Shown: positions 12,701-28,407, numbered from the stretch's first letter. The stretch: DNA of 64,000 nucleotides from Ricordea florida (GCA_949710005.1 OX453275.1:12676151-12740150), one strand, 5' to 3'. Notes: generated from the letters alone by a model not told the origin. A program made the numbers and translations.

Positions 12701-15700
12701 ACAGATAGGTGGTCACGCTTCTCACCCTGGAATCTAAAACGTGCAACATACGATGCGATAGATCAATGGCGACGGTAAAGAGACACTCATACGATAACAG
12801 TCTAAACTGGTCCGCTACAGTGCATTTGCACCAGCTGACACGATCCCTTTGTGTCCGACATGTTTCAGTAAAAAGTACATCCTCTACACTCAAGCGAATC
12901 GCAAATTGTGGCAAAGTTATTCTTGCAGTCTGGTTGTTAAAAGTAACTAGGAAATTTCTCATAAATATGCAGATTTAAAATTGATGAACGCGCGTGAAGC
13001 TATGTTTCCCTTAGCCTTACATTCAGGTGGCATCTTCTTTTGAGTCATTGCCTCCTGTAGGACTATGTTAGCAGTTAATTGTGCCGCAGAAAATGGATCC
13101 AGAGCCTGTCCACTGTTGGGAATCCCTGACGCTGCTGGTATGGCATTCACCATTATCCCTGAACCACCAAACTGATTTCCAGGCTAAAAGAGTAATGAAG
13201 TGATGTTACTAAAACTGTTTAGTGGCCAATATTGTAGGGATAGTTTCTAAAGAAACTGGTGCTGTGTCGGTGGGAAATTGAAACACAAGAAATTGGGTAA
13301 ATCAAACGAGTTGATTAAGTAAGTTATACCACCGTATGGTAAAAGGGAGGTGCTGACGTTTCGAGCGTTAGCCCTTTGTCTGAGCGAATGTTTAGTGGCC
13401 GCCCGTTACCGGCTTTGAAGTGGTTCTCTTGTGATTGGCATGGCATTTTAAATAGATTTTATACATCTGGTTTCCTTTACACCGGTATTCGCAAGGTAGC
13501 GGGATCCAATCTCGTTCCAACCTGTTGTTTTTTTCTTTTCTTTTTCTCTTTTCAGATTAAATCGCAATTGCTAAATATTGCGTTATACTGCCAGGGCCCA
13601 TTTTTCTCTTGCAACTCTTGACACTATTGTGTCATTTTCCTTGAATGCTCTAATCTTGACGTTCTCTGCTAACGGCTTGCTCCTGACATATGACTCTTAA
13701 GCGAACGGTCCAGCGTATCAGCGTGAGTTTATAGAACGGTAAAAGTTCTAGCCAAAATCCCGACATTTGTGTGATATCACAGTTTGAACACCGTTGGAAA
13801 AAATGTCCAATTCAAGACGAAACTGTCATGACTACGTCCATAGTTTCAGTGGCACGGCTACATATCCAGAAAACACTAAAGTTCAAAACAAGAAAATTTC
13901 AAGCTATTTCCAATGGTTGGCGAGAGGGTAAAAGGAGACTTGTTTCTTAACTTTCTTTACAAAGATTTCTTAACCTTCTTTACAGAGAAATCCATAATAT
14001 TTACAGAGAATTTATAGTGTTCTGAAACCATTTGGACCTAGAAAGAAAACAATCTCCTGATTAATACTACAGACCAATGTTTTAACTTATTCAATCAAGA
14101 CCAAGGAGATACTTTCTTCGGTGAACAACCCAGTTCATCTGTGATCTGGCTTTGTGATCAAAATTATCTATTTTCGTTCCCTCTTAGTCTTGCTATAGTG
14201 CAGCTCAATGTACCTGTGTTTGACCGGGCATTAATGGTACACTTGACGCTGATGAGAAAACAGGCATGCCTGGTTGCTGGCCTTTTGACACAGAGATTGT
14301 ACTTTGCGTTGCTGCTACCGACTGAGTGGCCTTTGATCCAATCTGAGGTTTCTGAGACATCACCCCTTGCGTCGATTGACTATTAACTGTACCATGGAAT
14401 GGGGACATCTCTGAAACGTTTCCTGTAGCTGGCTTATTGGAGGATTTGGCAGCTTTCCGTTGCTTTTCTGGGCTTTCTTTGCCTGCAGTAAGAGAGCAAA
14501 AGTCAACTTGCAGTTTAGTTTAGTTTTAGTTTTATTATTTTCGTCACAAAAATTAGATGTATTTTACAAAAGATTTACATCTATGACAGGAGGAAGAAAC
14601 AGGGCAAGCCCCAATTGACATCAACCCCCTAGACGTTTTGCAGGGATCGATACTAAAATCATCTTTTCTCTTCCTCTTTGAGTACCTCATAGATACAAAC
14701 TTCTGAGTTGCCAAATAATGGAAGGAATAGTGATACAAATCATTATGCTTTATCGTTTCTGTTATTGTCTTATAAGTGTTTAGTGTGGTCCGAGCTATTG
14801 AGATATTCACATGAACTGATTGGCAATCTGAGGGGGGTCATGCAATTTTTAAATGGTGCTTCCCGAATCACACCAGCCCCCCCCCCCCCCCCTCCCTCCT
14901 TCATAAAAACTGAACGGTCCGTAAATTGTGGTGTACAGTACTATCAAAAGTCCGAAGAACCTTAACTTTTGCTGTGGACTTCAGTCAGCCACGTTAGAGC
15001 AACTATATAGGAGTGCGTTTGTAAAAAGACTGCTGAATCGGTGGGAAATCGGAACGAACACAAAAACGGACCACGATGAACCATGCGGGAGTTGTGACGT
15101 AATTATACCCCGTGACCCAAATGCAACTGTTCCCAAATGGCTGCCGAATGACTAAAATAGAAAATTCGTTGACAGTTTGGGTCATGCCCGGTGTAATTAA
15201 CAACTATTCACCGAAGTGGAGGTGGCTAGTGGTGGATATTCGCGGCGAGGTAAATATCCACCACTAGCCACCGACACTGAGGTGAATAGTTGTTTTAGTA
15301 TATACTAAAACAGTGAGATAAGTGTACACAAAAAAGAGAAAAGGGCTTGGAAAATGGAGGACTTCTCAAATGACAATCCAACGCAGCGCCGATCGCCGTT
15401 AGGGATTTCTTGTTGTAATTACTGCCGTACGTCTCGTTTTCTCGCCGAGAGAAAAAAACTTGTTTAGTTCTAGTGGCGACATTTCATCAAATGGAGTTGC
15501 AAACCCTTTCTGTATTTGAAACCATTCAGTAAAAAATATAATTCAACTTTGGTTCTGAAGTGAACAAGCGACATCAAATTTGGTTATGCAAGATTAATTT
15601 GCATTTGTAAACAAAACCTTTCTCGTTGCTTTTTATCGCCAAACTCCGGGTTAAAAACATAAGCCATTACCTCTGAACACGGCCAAGCCAAATTTAGTCG

Positions 15701-18700
15701 CTTTCTTGGAGTTTCCAGGACTGCTTCGTTGTTAATTTGGATGATTTCTTCGCTTGTCATGGATACAAACCGGGCCGCCATATTCGCGCAGCGGAGCGAA
15801 AAATTCGCAAGTTGCTCGGAGGTAAATAGCACAGGATATTCGGAGTTTGACTAGCCAATCACAGCGCACCTTCAACGCTATCCACTGTTTTAGTATATGC
15901 TAATTAACAATTCGGTGAATATTCACCGAGAATCACTGAGCCTGAGGCGAATAATTGTTTTAGTATAAATACACAGGTGATTATTTCAAAAAAGAAAAGA
16001 AAAGCATCTTACAACACGAAAAAGTTGTGTGCACTTAAAAGCCTCTAGTGCATATTACTCGTCCCTGTTACCACTCTTATCTCAATAAAGTGTTGTAAGA
16101 ATTACGACAGCAGACCTACCACTTGCTATCATGCGATTGGAACTGGTTCCAGACTGTGATAAAGGCTTATTCTGTATTTCACTCTGCTGATCCTTCAAGC
16201 TGTGTGTAACTGAATTAAAGACAAGCAAAAAAGCTTTTCATAAATGCACTGAGACAATTTGTTTCACAAAACTAGAAACTAGCTTATCACATGTTAACAG
16301 CACGTGTTTTCTTACCAAAAAAAAAGCAGCAAGGTGCTAAAACTGAAAAAGAGCATATAAGAATAAAAAAGGAAAATAAAGAAAAATGCATTTTAAAAAA
16401 GGTTTCCCGGTTAATGGCTATTCAGAACTGAAATTGAGCAACAAATGTTAATACTCCTGTTCAACAAAAGTTGAACAATTTAGCATGTGACGTTGGATGT
16501 TAAAAATACACCTTTCAACATGCTGAACGTTAATGAATGAAATGGAGCTCCGCTCTATTCCGTTCAACATGTTGCCGCTTGTTGACCGACATAAACCAAT
16601 CGCATTTTAGTCTGGTGTCACGTGTTCGTCTTAACGTTTCAATATGACAACAGAAGCGTTCGAATGGGTGGCGGAATTAAACAAGTGAGCTCATCAGTCC
16701 GCATGAAAACTGTCCTACTCTGTATGATATTAGAATGAAAGACTACAAGAACCGATCACAATGCACAATACCATTCACTTTTATATCGATTTATTTTTAA
16801 ACTAAGAAGAGAATATGTAAAAGTAATGAAATCGAGGAAAGGCGATAGGTATGGCAAAAAGGTCTGAATAAACTTAATAAATGCAGTAGCCACATGCATG
16901 CAATGCTTGCCTATATTTAATTTTGGCGCAAATACGGGAAGGATGATCCGCGCTGGTTCTGGAATTGCTCTCACATAATGGCATTATTGTCCTCCAGTTT
17001 TTGAAGTACTCTAAATAAACTAAAAGGTAGATAATAGCGACTGCGAATTTCCTCTTCGCAAGCGTCGAAGACCACGAGCGTAGCAAAGCCAACGCGCATG
17101 GAAGAATCGGAGCCCGGCGAAAAAAAACCTGAGAAAACGAAGAAGATCCGAGGTATTGCAATTACTTTCTGAAAGATTCTATTGTTATGTCGGCCATTCT
17201 TATTTCGCTTTGACACCATCTTGTTTTTCTTCAAACAAAACTCACTAGCAGAAGGATTACCCAGAAGTCCCAGCACTACTCATCTCCTAGGAGGTGGATA
17301 ATGTTAATTAGTATCACCCAACTAGTGGACTAATGCAAATGCAGCAATCTGATTGGCTACGCTACTAGAGGACTATTAGTAATAGTCCTCGAGTAGCGAA
17401 ATTCGTGGCGCTTTCTTTTGTTTTATTCCCAAATAAATCTTTCTTCAACTTGCATGTGCTAACTTTATTATTGCTTTTTCTGTCCAACTAGTTGGGTGAT
17501 GCTAAAACAATTAGACCCTTCGCCCTCAAGGGCTACGGGTCTAATTGTTAAATATCCCGAGGGGAGAGCAAATCAGATTGCTTAAAATTCCAAGGTTGCC
17601 GAGTTGATACATACTAAATATATATATAGCTTTTTCAGGAAGTAGCCAACATTTCAGATTTTAGTTCCCATTAAGAAAATTGTGTATTGGTAATATCAGA
17701 TCCATTGGATCCTGATGCTTTCGTGTTGTACCATATTTATAATAAGTGCAAAAATCAAAGGCTCCTTCGAGCTACGTCGCGGTATGTGGTAATTTTTCCA
17801 TGAAGTGCTGTCCTTTCCTCAGACCATGAAGTGGTCATTCCGAATAGTTCGTTTTGTGCACTCTTGCTACGGCTGATCGATTACTCGTCGTCCAAATTGG
17901 ACACATCGTCACTTTTAAGACTTTTAAAACCGATTTCTTTCCCCTCGAGCATTCTCGAACACATTTCCTGTTTGTTCGCGAGATCTTCAAAAGTGTATTT
18001 TGATCAAAGATGGAGCGAAAGGAACAAAATCCAGCCTCGACAATCTTTGCGTCGGGCTAAACACAACAGACGCCAATTTGTAAACATGTGCTGCCGCTTT
18101 GTCTCACCCCCTCCTCCCGCATATGTCAACATAAAACAATTGCACGACTTTGTGGACAAAACTAAACCTAGTAGGGGAGATAGGGGAGAACATGGTTTAA
18201 TTCACATTTAATGCGGATTTAATGCATAAATTAATTGTCTAACGGGAATGGAGTGACAAATCCAACCATCACTATACCTCATGGTATGACATACATACCA
18301 TGAGGTAAAAAGTGAGAAAAAATCCCCGAAGCTTTGCGCACTGACATGGTACCTGGTAGCTCAAGTCCTTGAATGCACACAAGATGATGGGTCTCCTTAG
18401 AGTATTCCTTGGACAAAATACTCTTGCTATCAGCTCTCAATGACTGAAATTAGTAAAACAATTAAGATTGCCTATTTGAGATGGTTTAAGCAAGCTACCA
18501 AAACTGGAGGTACGCACTAGAAACGTGAGGTGCACAAAATAATCTTACACTTCGGATGCTTATGGTGCTGAAAGAGAAGCAAAACAAATCCAGCTACCAT
18601 TCTCAACCCAAAAAGGCTAATTCACAATTACACTTAACTGAATTCACTCAAAGGATTGACATTGTGGGGACATCGTGGTTTAGAGGAATATTGAAATAAT

Positions 18701-19302
18701 TTCCCGGAACCTCGACTTAATTACTTTAATTATGAGCATAATTATATAATCAGCAAACACACAGCATTAGTTAACTTCCAAGGAAAACGTCACAATGTAG
18801 TTTTTCTAACCAAGCTTTAACTGTGAAACTATCAGTTTTGTAGATATTAAACAACAAATGTTTGATACAACTAGAAAGTGCACAACAAACAAAAGTGCGT
18901 ATTCTGATCTTACCCTTTCAAATATTCTTTGCAAAGCGAGAATCTTTCTTGGGGCGATAATGGAGAGATGGATCCCTTTCTGGCAATTTCAAGAAAACCA
19001 TAGAATCAATGTTATTTCAAAATCAGTAAAATTAAAAAGTCTCAGTCGGTAACAATATTAAGCTTCAAATATTGATTCATATTTTAATTCCTTCCAACAC
19101 TTCAATCAAAAGCGATCATCATACATCAGTAAAAATCTACTCTAAATACTAATAATAAATATAAATAATAATAATAATAATAATAAATAATAATAAAAAA
19201 TACTAAATACTAATGCAAATGTCAGGAATCTGATTGGCTGAGCTACTGTAGACATATTTAAACAATAGGAAAACTGACAGGTAAATGTAGATCAGCACAG
19301 AC

Positions 19303-19338
<36 letters not shown>

Positions 19339-19402
19339 TAGATACATAGATAGATAGATTAGATAGATAGATAGATTAGATAGATAGATTAGATAGATAG
19401 AT

Positions 19403-19440
<38 letters not shown>

Positions 19441-22400
19441 CTTTATTCAAAAATATTTTGTAGCCAAAGGGCTGAATTGTGTAAAACTGAAAAATAATAG
19501 TTTAAAAGATTGCTAATAAATGAAATTAAATATGGAATTCAAAACTCCAAGATAAAAACTACAAACTATTATTTACATTGAGGCATTGCAATGTGATAGA
19601 ACTGTTCCTTGCCCTGTTGGATTTGAACGAAACGCTATCAGTTCTGGTGTGCCGAAAGGCATATTAAGGGAAATAGATCGGCGGTAAAAGTTTACGCAAA
19701 CGGTGTGTCTCATCATTTACGATGGTGTCAAAAAGAGATTTACAAAGACGTTTATGATGGTTCACTAAAGACAAATAGTATCCAACAGCACCTCTCTTTT
19801 ACCTTTTGTCCCATCTCCTCCGCAAGCTGCTCAGCAGTCTTGTCACAATAATCTTCACCACATTCTCTGCTTGGAAGACTGAATGGCGGCGAGTTACACA
19901 CAACTATACAGCTTTTATGGACTATTCCTCTAGAAAAATCCAAAGAGTCAGACCAAATAGTTATAAAATGACAACTCAGTCAAACAGCTCTTTGAGCCAC
20001 CGACTTACCAACTCTTTGGAAATAAAATTAAAAATGAATAAGACAACTATGAAAAAAGTGCAAAAAAAAAGCATTTATAATATTTTAAGTTGAATTCACA
20101 AATTTACCACTGGTACATTCATTGGCAATACTCAGGCCTACTCTGGGACCTCAAGTACCAATGTTTTTTCGTTGTTGTTGTCAATTTTGCTTAGGTCACC
20201 TTAAATCGCCTTAAGTTAAAAAACTATCTCCCTTAAAACACTATCTCCCTTAAGGAGTAGCTATAATCTGCGGGGTGTAAACGTTTTGTCTCTACCTAAG
20301 GTGAATAGCACCAAATATGGCCTTAAGCGTTTTAGTTATTACGCCGCGAAACACTGGAATGCACTTCCTGAGAGTATACGAAGCTTAGCTGGAACTAAGG
20401 ATTTTATCCGCAAGGTTCGCGGTTTAACGTTTTAAATAGTAGTAGTAGTATTTTTACAGTAGTTAGCATTTTTATAGTTTAATCTTAGTAATCTATATTT
20501 TAATATCGTGGAATATCTGGAAACTAGCTATATAGCTAAGTATATTGCACGTTAATAAAGTATCCTATCCTATCCTATCCTATCCTATCCTATCCTTAAG
20601 TCGCCCAAATTTACGGCGACTTAAGCTCCCAGAGTAGGCCTAATACTCTCAGGATAAAGGAAAGAAGAAAGTAACCACCTTAGCATACTTACTTGTAACT
20701 TTTACCTCTATGAATAGTTCTTTCATCAAAAATCTTTAAGAAACAAACATTTCCACAAATTAATATCTACTACAATTTATTTTCTTTACACTACATTCTG
20801 AGAGAATAGAAGCAAATTCATGTAAATGACTTGGACCTCACCACAACCGAATGGTATTTCGTCAAGAAAATACGGCAAGTTATTGATAATAGGAATTTGT
20901 TCAGTCTACTGAAAGTTGGATCGCAGACATAGATGACACCGACTGGTTAGAAAGTGTTTCGAGTGACGAACAACCTCTATAATGGTAGGTGTTGCCACCT
21001 AAAACAGTTCACGAGAAGAAAGCTACAGGTCTTCTATAACGATTGAGGGTGGCAAATAATTCTAAGACTGTGAGGCATTAATTAATCAAAGTAGGACTAT
21101 GGTGAACTCGTGGATATGTTTACAAAACAGAGAAAAAAGAAATAATATAAAAATTAACGAGGTGTTTTTTCAGAGTTGTGATTGAATGAACTTGAAGATA
21201 ATTTTAATAATCTATAATCACAACATAAAAGTGACCAGGGAGCTGAGTAGCTTTTTGAAATAAACATACAGTGAGTACATGACGCCAATCATTTGACTAC
21301 ACTAGGCATCAGTTATAAGGCAGGTGGCAAGCATACAGTTGTTAAAAAATTTGATAACTTAACATAAGGGTACAGGATTAAATGGCACCGAAACCAAATG
21401 TAGTTCTGGTATCCTGCTGCTCACTGTCTGTGAGTTCAAAGTTTCTAACACATGTAACAGGGTCCTTCTGAATAAGGTCTGAATTTTGTTGCCATGACAT
21501 TGTCAATTTTATCATCATTATAGTTTTTGTTGTCTACAAGTCTATTCAATGTGTTCAACAGAAATATCCACCTTGATTCTGCAGCTGATAATGAACAAAA
21601 CCATGTAGGATAGCCCAGCTGACGAATCATACCAAACAAGTCTTTCTTGCATTTTTGCAAAGTATGTTAGTAATGATCTTAAAATCCTTAAGACTCTCAA
21701 TCCTTTATCAAGTTGAATTAGTTTATTTACATTACCATCTCATTTTAGGTTATCAGTGGTATATATATTCAGCGTTGCACTTAAAAAAAATCACACTTGT
21801 CATCATTAATACAGCAATACATCTTTGTTTTTATCCTTATAACTTCTTGTTTTTACAATGTAAATATGATGAGTCACACAACAGTAAGCAAAACAGGTAA
21901 GCCTATTTTTCCAACATGTCTACTTCAACACAATCTAGTTCACTTCAAGGTAAATTCGGAAATCAATAGACAGAAAACTTTTCATTGTAACGGCTTGTGG
22001 TGTATTGTATATAATATAACGCTTAATACATTTTCTACATGACTTACTCTTTTCGAACCCTTTAATGACTTTCTTACATTGTAATCTTCATGGTTCTCCG
22101 CCATGGCATGCGCCTCCATATTTAATGGTAAGCGTTGACATACTTCTTGACCGTCCCAATACTTCTCCAACTCCATTCCTGTTCGTACTAACACTTACTT
22201 AGAACTAACACTTAGTAGAAAAGTCCTCCATGCGATGTTTCTTATCCAGGTTGGCCACAGAAGTTCTTCGGTTTCACATCATGGATTCGTCAATTTATTC
22301 TGTTTTCAGTAGTAGTTTCGTTCAATAACGAGTACTCATTTCGCTCATATAAGTTCTCATTCAAGTGCTAATTTCGCTCTATGAGTTCTCATCAAAGCTT

Positions 22401-25400
22401 ACTACATTAGCAAGAGATTTTCTCATCTTCAGATCACTTTCGAGCCAACTGAAATTCATATACTGCTTGTAATCTTGGGGGCGGTCGATGGCGGTCGATG
22501 TCGGAAAAGCGAATAGTTATCATCTGTTCACGTTTAGCGCCTGGCCGAGTAAAAGGCTCATGAAATTCAGTCTCCAAGTTGGTCATTGTCCTAACTGGAA
22601 ACATTTAAACTCCTTTTGATTTTAGTAAGACCGCTAATGAGGCCCTGTTAGTGAGGTTGTTTATGTCGCGCGTCTGAGTTTCAAACCTTTTCACGTCGCA
22701 ATTTCGGAAGGTCGAAGGTCGCTGTCGTAATTTCCCGTGAGCGGCTCGTCGTTCGTCGCCATTTCAGGCCCTTTATGTCGCCGTTTCAAGGCCATGTCGC
22801 TTTTCGAAATTTACCCCTAACAGGGCCTCGCTAATCGTCCTCTTAAGCTACAAAATCATTACAAACTCTGGCAACGGTACGATACACTTTCAGCGTGAAC
22901 TTTCATCAACAGACTTCCGTGACTTCGGTCACGACAATTGTCGTCTTCATATCGGTGCCCCCGAGTTCTATCCGACTAATTACGAAGATGTCTACACTGG
23001 AGTGAGTGAGTGAGTGAGTGAGTGAGTGACAATTTGCATATCGGAGTCCCCACAAAAACTCGCAAATACGCTTCGCGTATCCACGAGTTAAAAACGGCCC
23101 TTAAACTTTTCTCTTGATCAGTACTGTGAGCAGTCACACTTAAGAAGTGGAATACAGTCTTCGATGTTTTTAGAGCTTGGAGCCGGGAGGTATTTATCGA
23201 GTGTTTCCTGAGGCTGTTGGCGTCTTGTGGCAAGGATTATGATGGGCAGTATCTTGGCTTCAGAGACATGGCTTGCAATGACAAAGTGAATTGGCTCATA
23301 CTGTACCTTGAGATTTATAAGGTGTTCTCGAGGCAAGACTGCCGGAAAACTATTGGAGCCTCCTCCCTAACAATAAGGCCATTGCTTTAAAGCCTAACAA
23401 CTATTCGGATCAGTCTTTAGAGGCTCTAGTCGTTAAACTTAATTCAATGGAATAGCTGATTAATTTGCTGTGATTGAAAGACAATGTTTGCCCTTTAAAC
23501 TCAGTTTATCCCACACCTAAACGTGGCCTTGAAAGAGCCGGTTGATATAAGTTTTGTTACTTCCTATTTCTTCAGTGAAAGAGCCGGTTGATATAAGTTT
23601 TGTTACTTCCTATTTCTTCAGTGAAAGAGCCGGTTGATATAAGTTTTGTTACTTCCTATTTCTTCAGTGAAAGAGCCGGTTGATATAAGTTTTGTTACTT
23701 CCTATTTCTTCAGTGAAAGAGCCGGTTGATATAAGTTTTGTTACTTCCTATTTCTTCAGTGAAAGAGCCGGTTGATATAAGTTTTGTTACTTCCTATTTC
23801 TTCAGTTTTCCTGTTTGCTGTCCCTTTATAATTCCTTTGTAATCTCGGGTTTGTTTACTGTTTGGATAAATATTAACAAATCCGCTTCCTTGATTCAAAT
23901 GGTAATAAACAAACAAACAAACAAACAAACGTGATACTTGGTACCACTTTAGCAGGTTATTGAAAGCGAAAAAGATATCATAGGAACAACGAGACCTTGT
24001 GTCCCATCCCAACGAGATCAAAGAAATGCCCGTACGAAAATTTATAGCCTGACATGGGGAGAATCGGGCTTGAATCTGGCCATAATGTCATTTTTGCGGC
24101 GTGAATTGAACGAGACAAAGCGAGACACCAGATTTTTCCCGCTACAGTAGTCGACCGAGACGTTTGACTCGCTATGTTCTGAGCGATAATATGGCCAGAA
24201 TTAAGCGTGATCGAGCGAGTCTGATTTCACTTTGTTTACGATGATTAACGAGACATTCGTCTGGCAGTAATATGACCGGGAATGGAACGATACATCGACG
24301 TGATGGTTTAAAATTACGAAGGTCTCTGTGTTTCGAGACCATGACTTTTGTCATGCTCCCATATCGGCGATAATATGGCTGGCTTTAAGCGTGTCCCAAA
24401 CACGACAATAAAATCAGTTCTGGCTGCAGAGCTGCCGTTCGTGAAGATAATTGAATCGTAAATAATTAACTTACGTGAAATAGAATAATCATTTTGGAGG
24501 AGAAAGTAGGAGTGAAATGGCGCGTTCAGGGAAAGCAGCAAGTGTTTATTGGGACTATCCTCCATGTGTGCCCAAAATGTAAGTAAACATGCAAGTCGGA
24601 AGTATATTTGAAGCCGCTTAACTATTGCTGTTTTTGTCCGACTCTGAATTTTTCCCAAATTAATATTACAGTATAAACCGTTGCTGATGGCGCGCATTTC
24701 GGCTGATACCTACACAGCTCCAGAATAGTTGCATACGCCTGCACTCTATTAACTTAATACTCTTGTTCAGACATTCGTGTTAATTCTTACAAAGGCCAAA
24801 GTATCTTTGCCCCATTTCTTGCTTTTATGCAATTTAGTGCCACAAATATATGTCGTTGTACTTGGATTTCCATTCACAAATAAGCGCGGGAAACCCCGTA
24901 TCGACATCTTCAAGATGCCATTGTCAAGTCAAAGTTCGTGGTCAAACAATCTAAACAGTTAAGAACCTTTTAAGGATTATTTGTAGAAATAGCATGCGTC
25001 TGCGAGTGATTAGATAGTTGACCATGTGTTACGAGGTTGCAGAACACGTAAATTTTGGCTTGAATCGCTGATCATGATGGAGTACACAGCTTGATTTAGC
25101 ACCTTTTGTGATACGGTCCTGTGTTGGGTTGTTTAGTCGGTCGACCAAAACAGGAGCTACGATGTTATTTTGCAACCCTGTACAAGAAAGTGAACAATGT
25201 AACATGCTTGACTTGATGTTCGAGAGATATAACCGTTCTGTTTCTTGTAGCTAGGTTCTTTCTAATGCTTTGTCTCTGAACATGAGACACTTCAAAAGCA
25301 ATTGCTTCTGTCGGTTGTTAAAGTTAAAAAAGTATTCTTGGAGGGTAGTTTTGTAGTTTTTAGAGCTTACGCAAATCTCAAATTATCTTACGTGCGTGAC

Positions 25401-28367
25401 ATACGTGTGTTTACAGTAGGGTGGACCGCGCGCAAAGTCTGGCTATCCGGATATCATTTCTACATTCATTAACCGAGAAAATGTTCAGTGGAGAGTTTAT
25501 GCGAACAATCGACGAAGGAGAGAACACTGAATGGAATATCGAAAGAGACCAAAGACAAGAAGGCACCCGGAAACCATATGTAAATACAAAATACTTAATT
25601 ATATGCATATTTAACGAAATTTAGTTTTCCCACACACAAACGATTATTTACATGCGATATTATACTACGCCGGTTTGCGTTCTTTCAATATTAATGAAGT
25701 AGCCAATGCTTTACAAGTATTCCTTTCGTTTAAATTCTTGTACCTGTATAAAGAAAACTACTACGGTTTTCGTTTGACATGTTTTAAGATTGAATAAATA
25801 TCATATTTGTGACTGTGAAGGCTGTACGACGTGATACTGGATCATTTTTGCATCGTGTGGAATGTGGCATTTTAAATTGAGTTATGTCGATGTTTTTTCT
25901 ATATTTATATTTTATTCGATATTTAGCATTTCATGCGGCTGTTCTTATTATTTTGCTGATGTTATTTGCCATCCTAATGTCGCGGCGATACAAATGTCTC
26001 CCTCTAATCTCGTTACATTGTCTTTTAATGTTTTCCAATCGTTTGCCGGTGTATTAATTGTCAGGAGTTATTTTATCGTTTATTGACGTGATTTTTTTAT
26101 GGCTTGAAAATGGCCTGATTATCGCTAAGTCTGGCGATCCAAATGTCACGGCGATACACGCCTCGCTCTATTCTCGCTTGTTTTTGTCTCGCTCGTGTCA
26201 GCTAAATTTTCGCCATGACTTGTCACGTTCGAGTCTCGCTGGATTACATCTTTTTTTATGGCCTGAATCTGGCCCGTGTCTCGCCGAGGATTTTCGTACG
26301 GGTGTCATTTTGTCTTTAAAGGTCCTCTAACAAAAACTACGGCCAGCCTCAAAGAGGACTTTAGGGGTTATTTGCAACACATTGTAATCACAAATTAGTG
26401 TTCTTTTCATTGGTGCAGACAAAATTAAGCTTCGTATGCGCTAAGGTATCTATATTAGATCATCTCAGTGTATGATTAAGTATATTACAACAATAGTAAT
26501 GTAGGCATAACTACAGGTCTGGATGTTTTTGATGTTCTACAAACCTGCAAGGCTATGGCAAGACCTTCTGCTAACAAACTGCACTCCTCACCACCTCCCC
26601 CTTCAAATCTGTCAAATAGTAAAAACAAGACTAGAGACTGGAGGGTCTTAAACATTACATGTTCAGAAGTACTGGACAACTTTGACCACTGCGATGGGTA
26701 ATAAAGGCGCACACGAGCCACAGGAGGCCCAAACGGATGGAGCTTTTTTAATATCCCGGTTTCAATAGTATGAAGCACCTTGGAGTATTATTACTCCCCC
26801 CTGGATGGGATGCTAGTCCAACGCAGGGTTACCCCAAGCATTATATCACTGGTACCCATTTATACACCTGAGTGGAGAAAGACAGTGTGGAGTAAAAAGT
26901 ATTCTTGTCTAAGGAAACAACACAGTGCCAGCGCCAGGGCTCGAACTCCAAACCTCCTGCTTGGACGTCCGACACGCTAACCACTATACTACCGTGCCTC
27001 CACTGCGATGGGTAATTAAGTTAAAAGCCGTCATTGTCTTGGGCATGTGTAAAAAACAACGATGATTTTATGGTGAAAATTCTGCAAAACTACTTTAACC
27101 CTAAACTACATGTAAAGGCAACAGGGGAGACCCTTACATTGATCACTGTTGGTTGTAAGAAAATACTTCAGTACTTATCGGATGCCAGCTAAATGCAAAG
27201 AAAGGTCGTACTTCTCTTGCTGTTAGTAGGGCAGTATCGGGGGGTTGTCATCACCAGTGATAGGTAGTAAACAATAGGTAAACACAATTTACACAATAGG
27301 TATCGCTATTGTGTAAATCAATAGTGTGAGCGTGGTGTCACTTTGTTGAATAAACTTGTGATATTTTCAATATTGCTGTTAGTGCTTTCAATTCAAGTGC
27401 ACTGTCCTTATACTGCCAGCAGACTGCTTAAGCAATTTGTTCTCTCTTTTTCGTTTGGAAAATGATGAGGACACAAAGAGGACGTTGGAGGGAAGGCTTT
27501 GGCTCAAAACAGGCGAGACAACCTCGAATTACTTTCTCCTAATGCTTAATAATGTTTTATTAACAAATTTTAGGTTGTCAAAAAAGGTTTGAACGCCTGG
27601 GAATTCAGAACCACCTTAATGTGCCGAAAAATAACGAAATAAATCCCGCCAGAAATCCAGAAATCCATTGGGGGCTATGTACCCACCAAAGACCTGGGAA
27701 GCCGAGGAGGGCAAGTTATCGATCAGGATCTGTTGTGGCAAGGACCGGACCGGCTTCCCAAAACACGCAAATGGCCTCTGCATGTTGTGAGAACACCAAC
27801 TCGTGAGAATCAAGCAGAAGTAAAACTGACTCGCGACCTTTTCAGTGGAGCAACAGTATCAAGTGATCGACAAGACAAGCTGCTGGGAAAGTTTAACCTT
27901 AGCAAGACAATGACAGTATGAACCAAGATTTGCCAAGAATGTACGTGTTGAGAAATGCGAGAGAATGAACGTCCATTAACTACCGAGGAAATTCAAGACC
28001 AGCGCCTGTCTTGGACCAAACGCTCGCAACAGAGATTCAGAGGGTATCGAAGGCCAAATACGGTTGGATCTGAAGAATGATCAAGGAGTTTTGGTTTGTC
28101 AGGGTCGAGTGCAGGGTCATTAGTCAGTGTACCTATCTGATGCACACCCTTACACATTGAAGCTTGTGAAAGATGCCCATCACCGCACTTTGCATGGGGG
28201 AATTGGATTAACTATTGCAGAAGTCCAAGAGCGGCATTGGGTACCTAGGTCGAGGCGATTAGTATGTGTAATCGCATGGGCCGGAGGGCAATTAAGGATT
28301 AATTTCACGCGTACTTTCAAAGTTTTCCCAAAATTGCCCTCGTCGCTTCGCGACTCGGGCAATTTTG

Positions 28368-28407
<40 letters not shown>

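Noticed and set aside
12675-12962. 95-codon minus-strand frame between MED25 exons
   Set aside because: Lies between two in-phase exons (13021-13183 and 12326-12519) and would break the MED25 frame; no domain.
17831-18211. 126-codon plus-strand frame
   Set aside because: No recognisable domain; low-complexity end; lies in a MED25 intron on the opposite strand.
23531-23806. CRISPR-like array
   Set aside because: Contiguous tandem units with no unique spacers in a eukaryotic intron.
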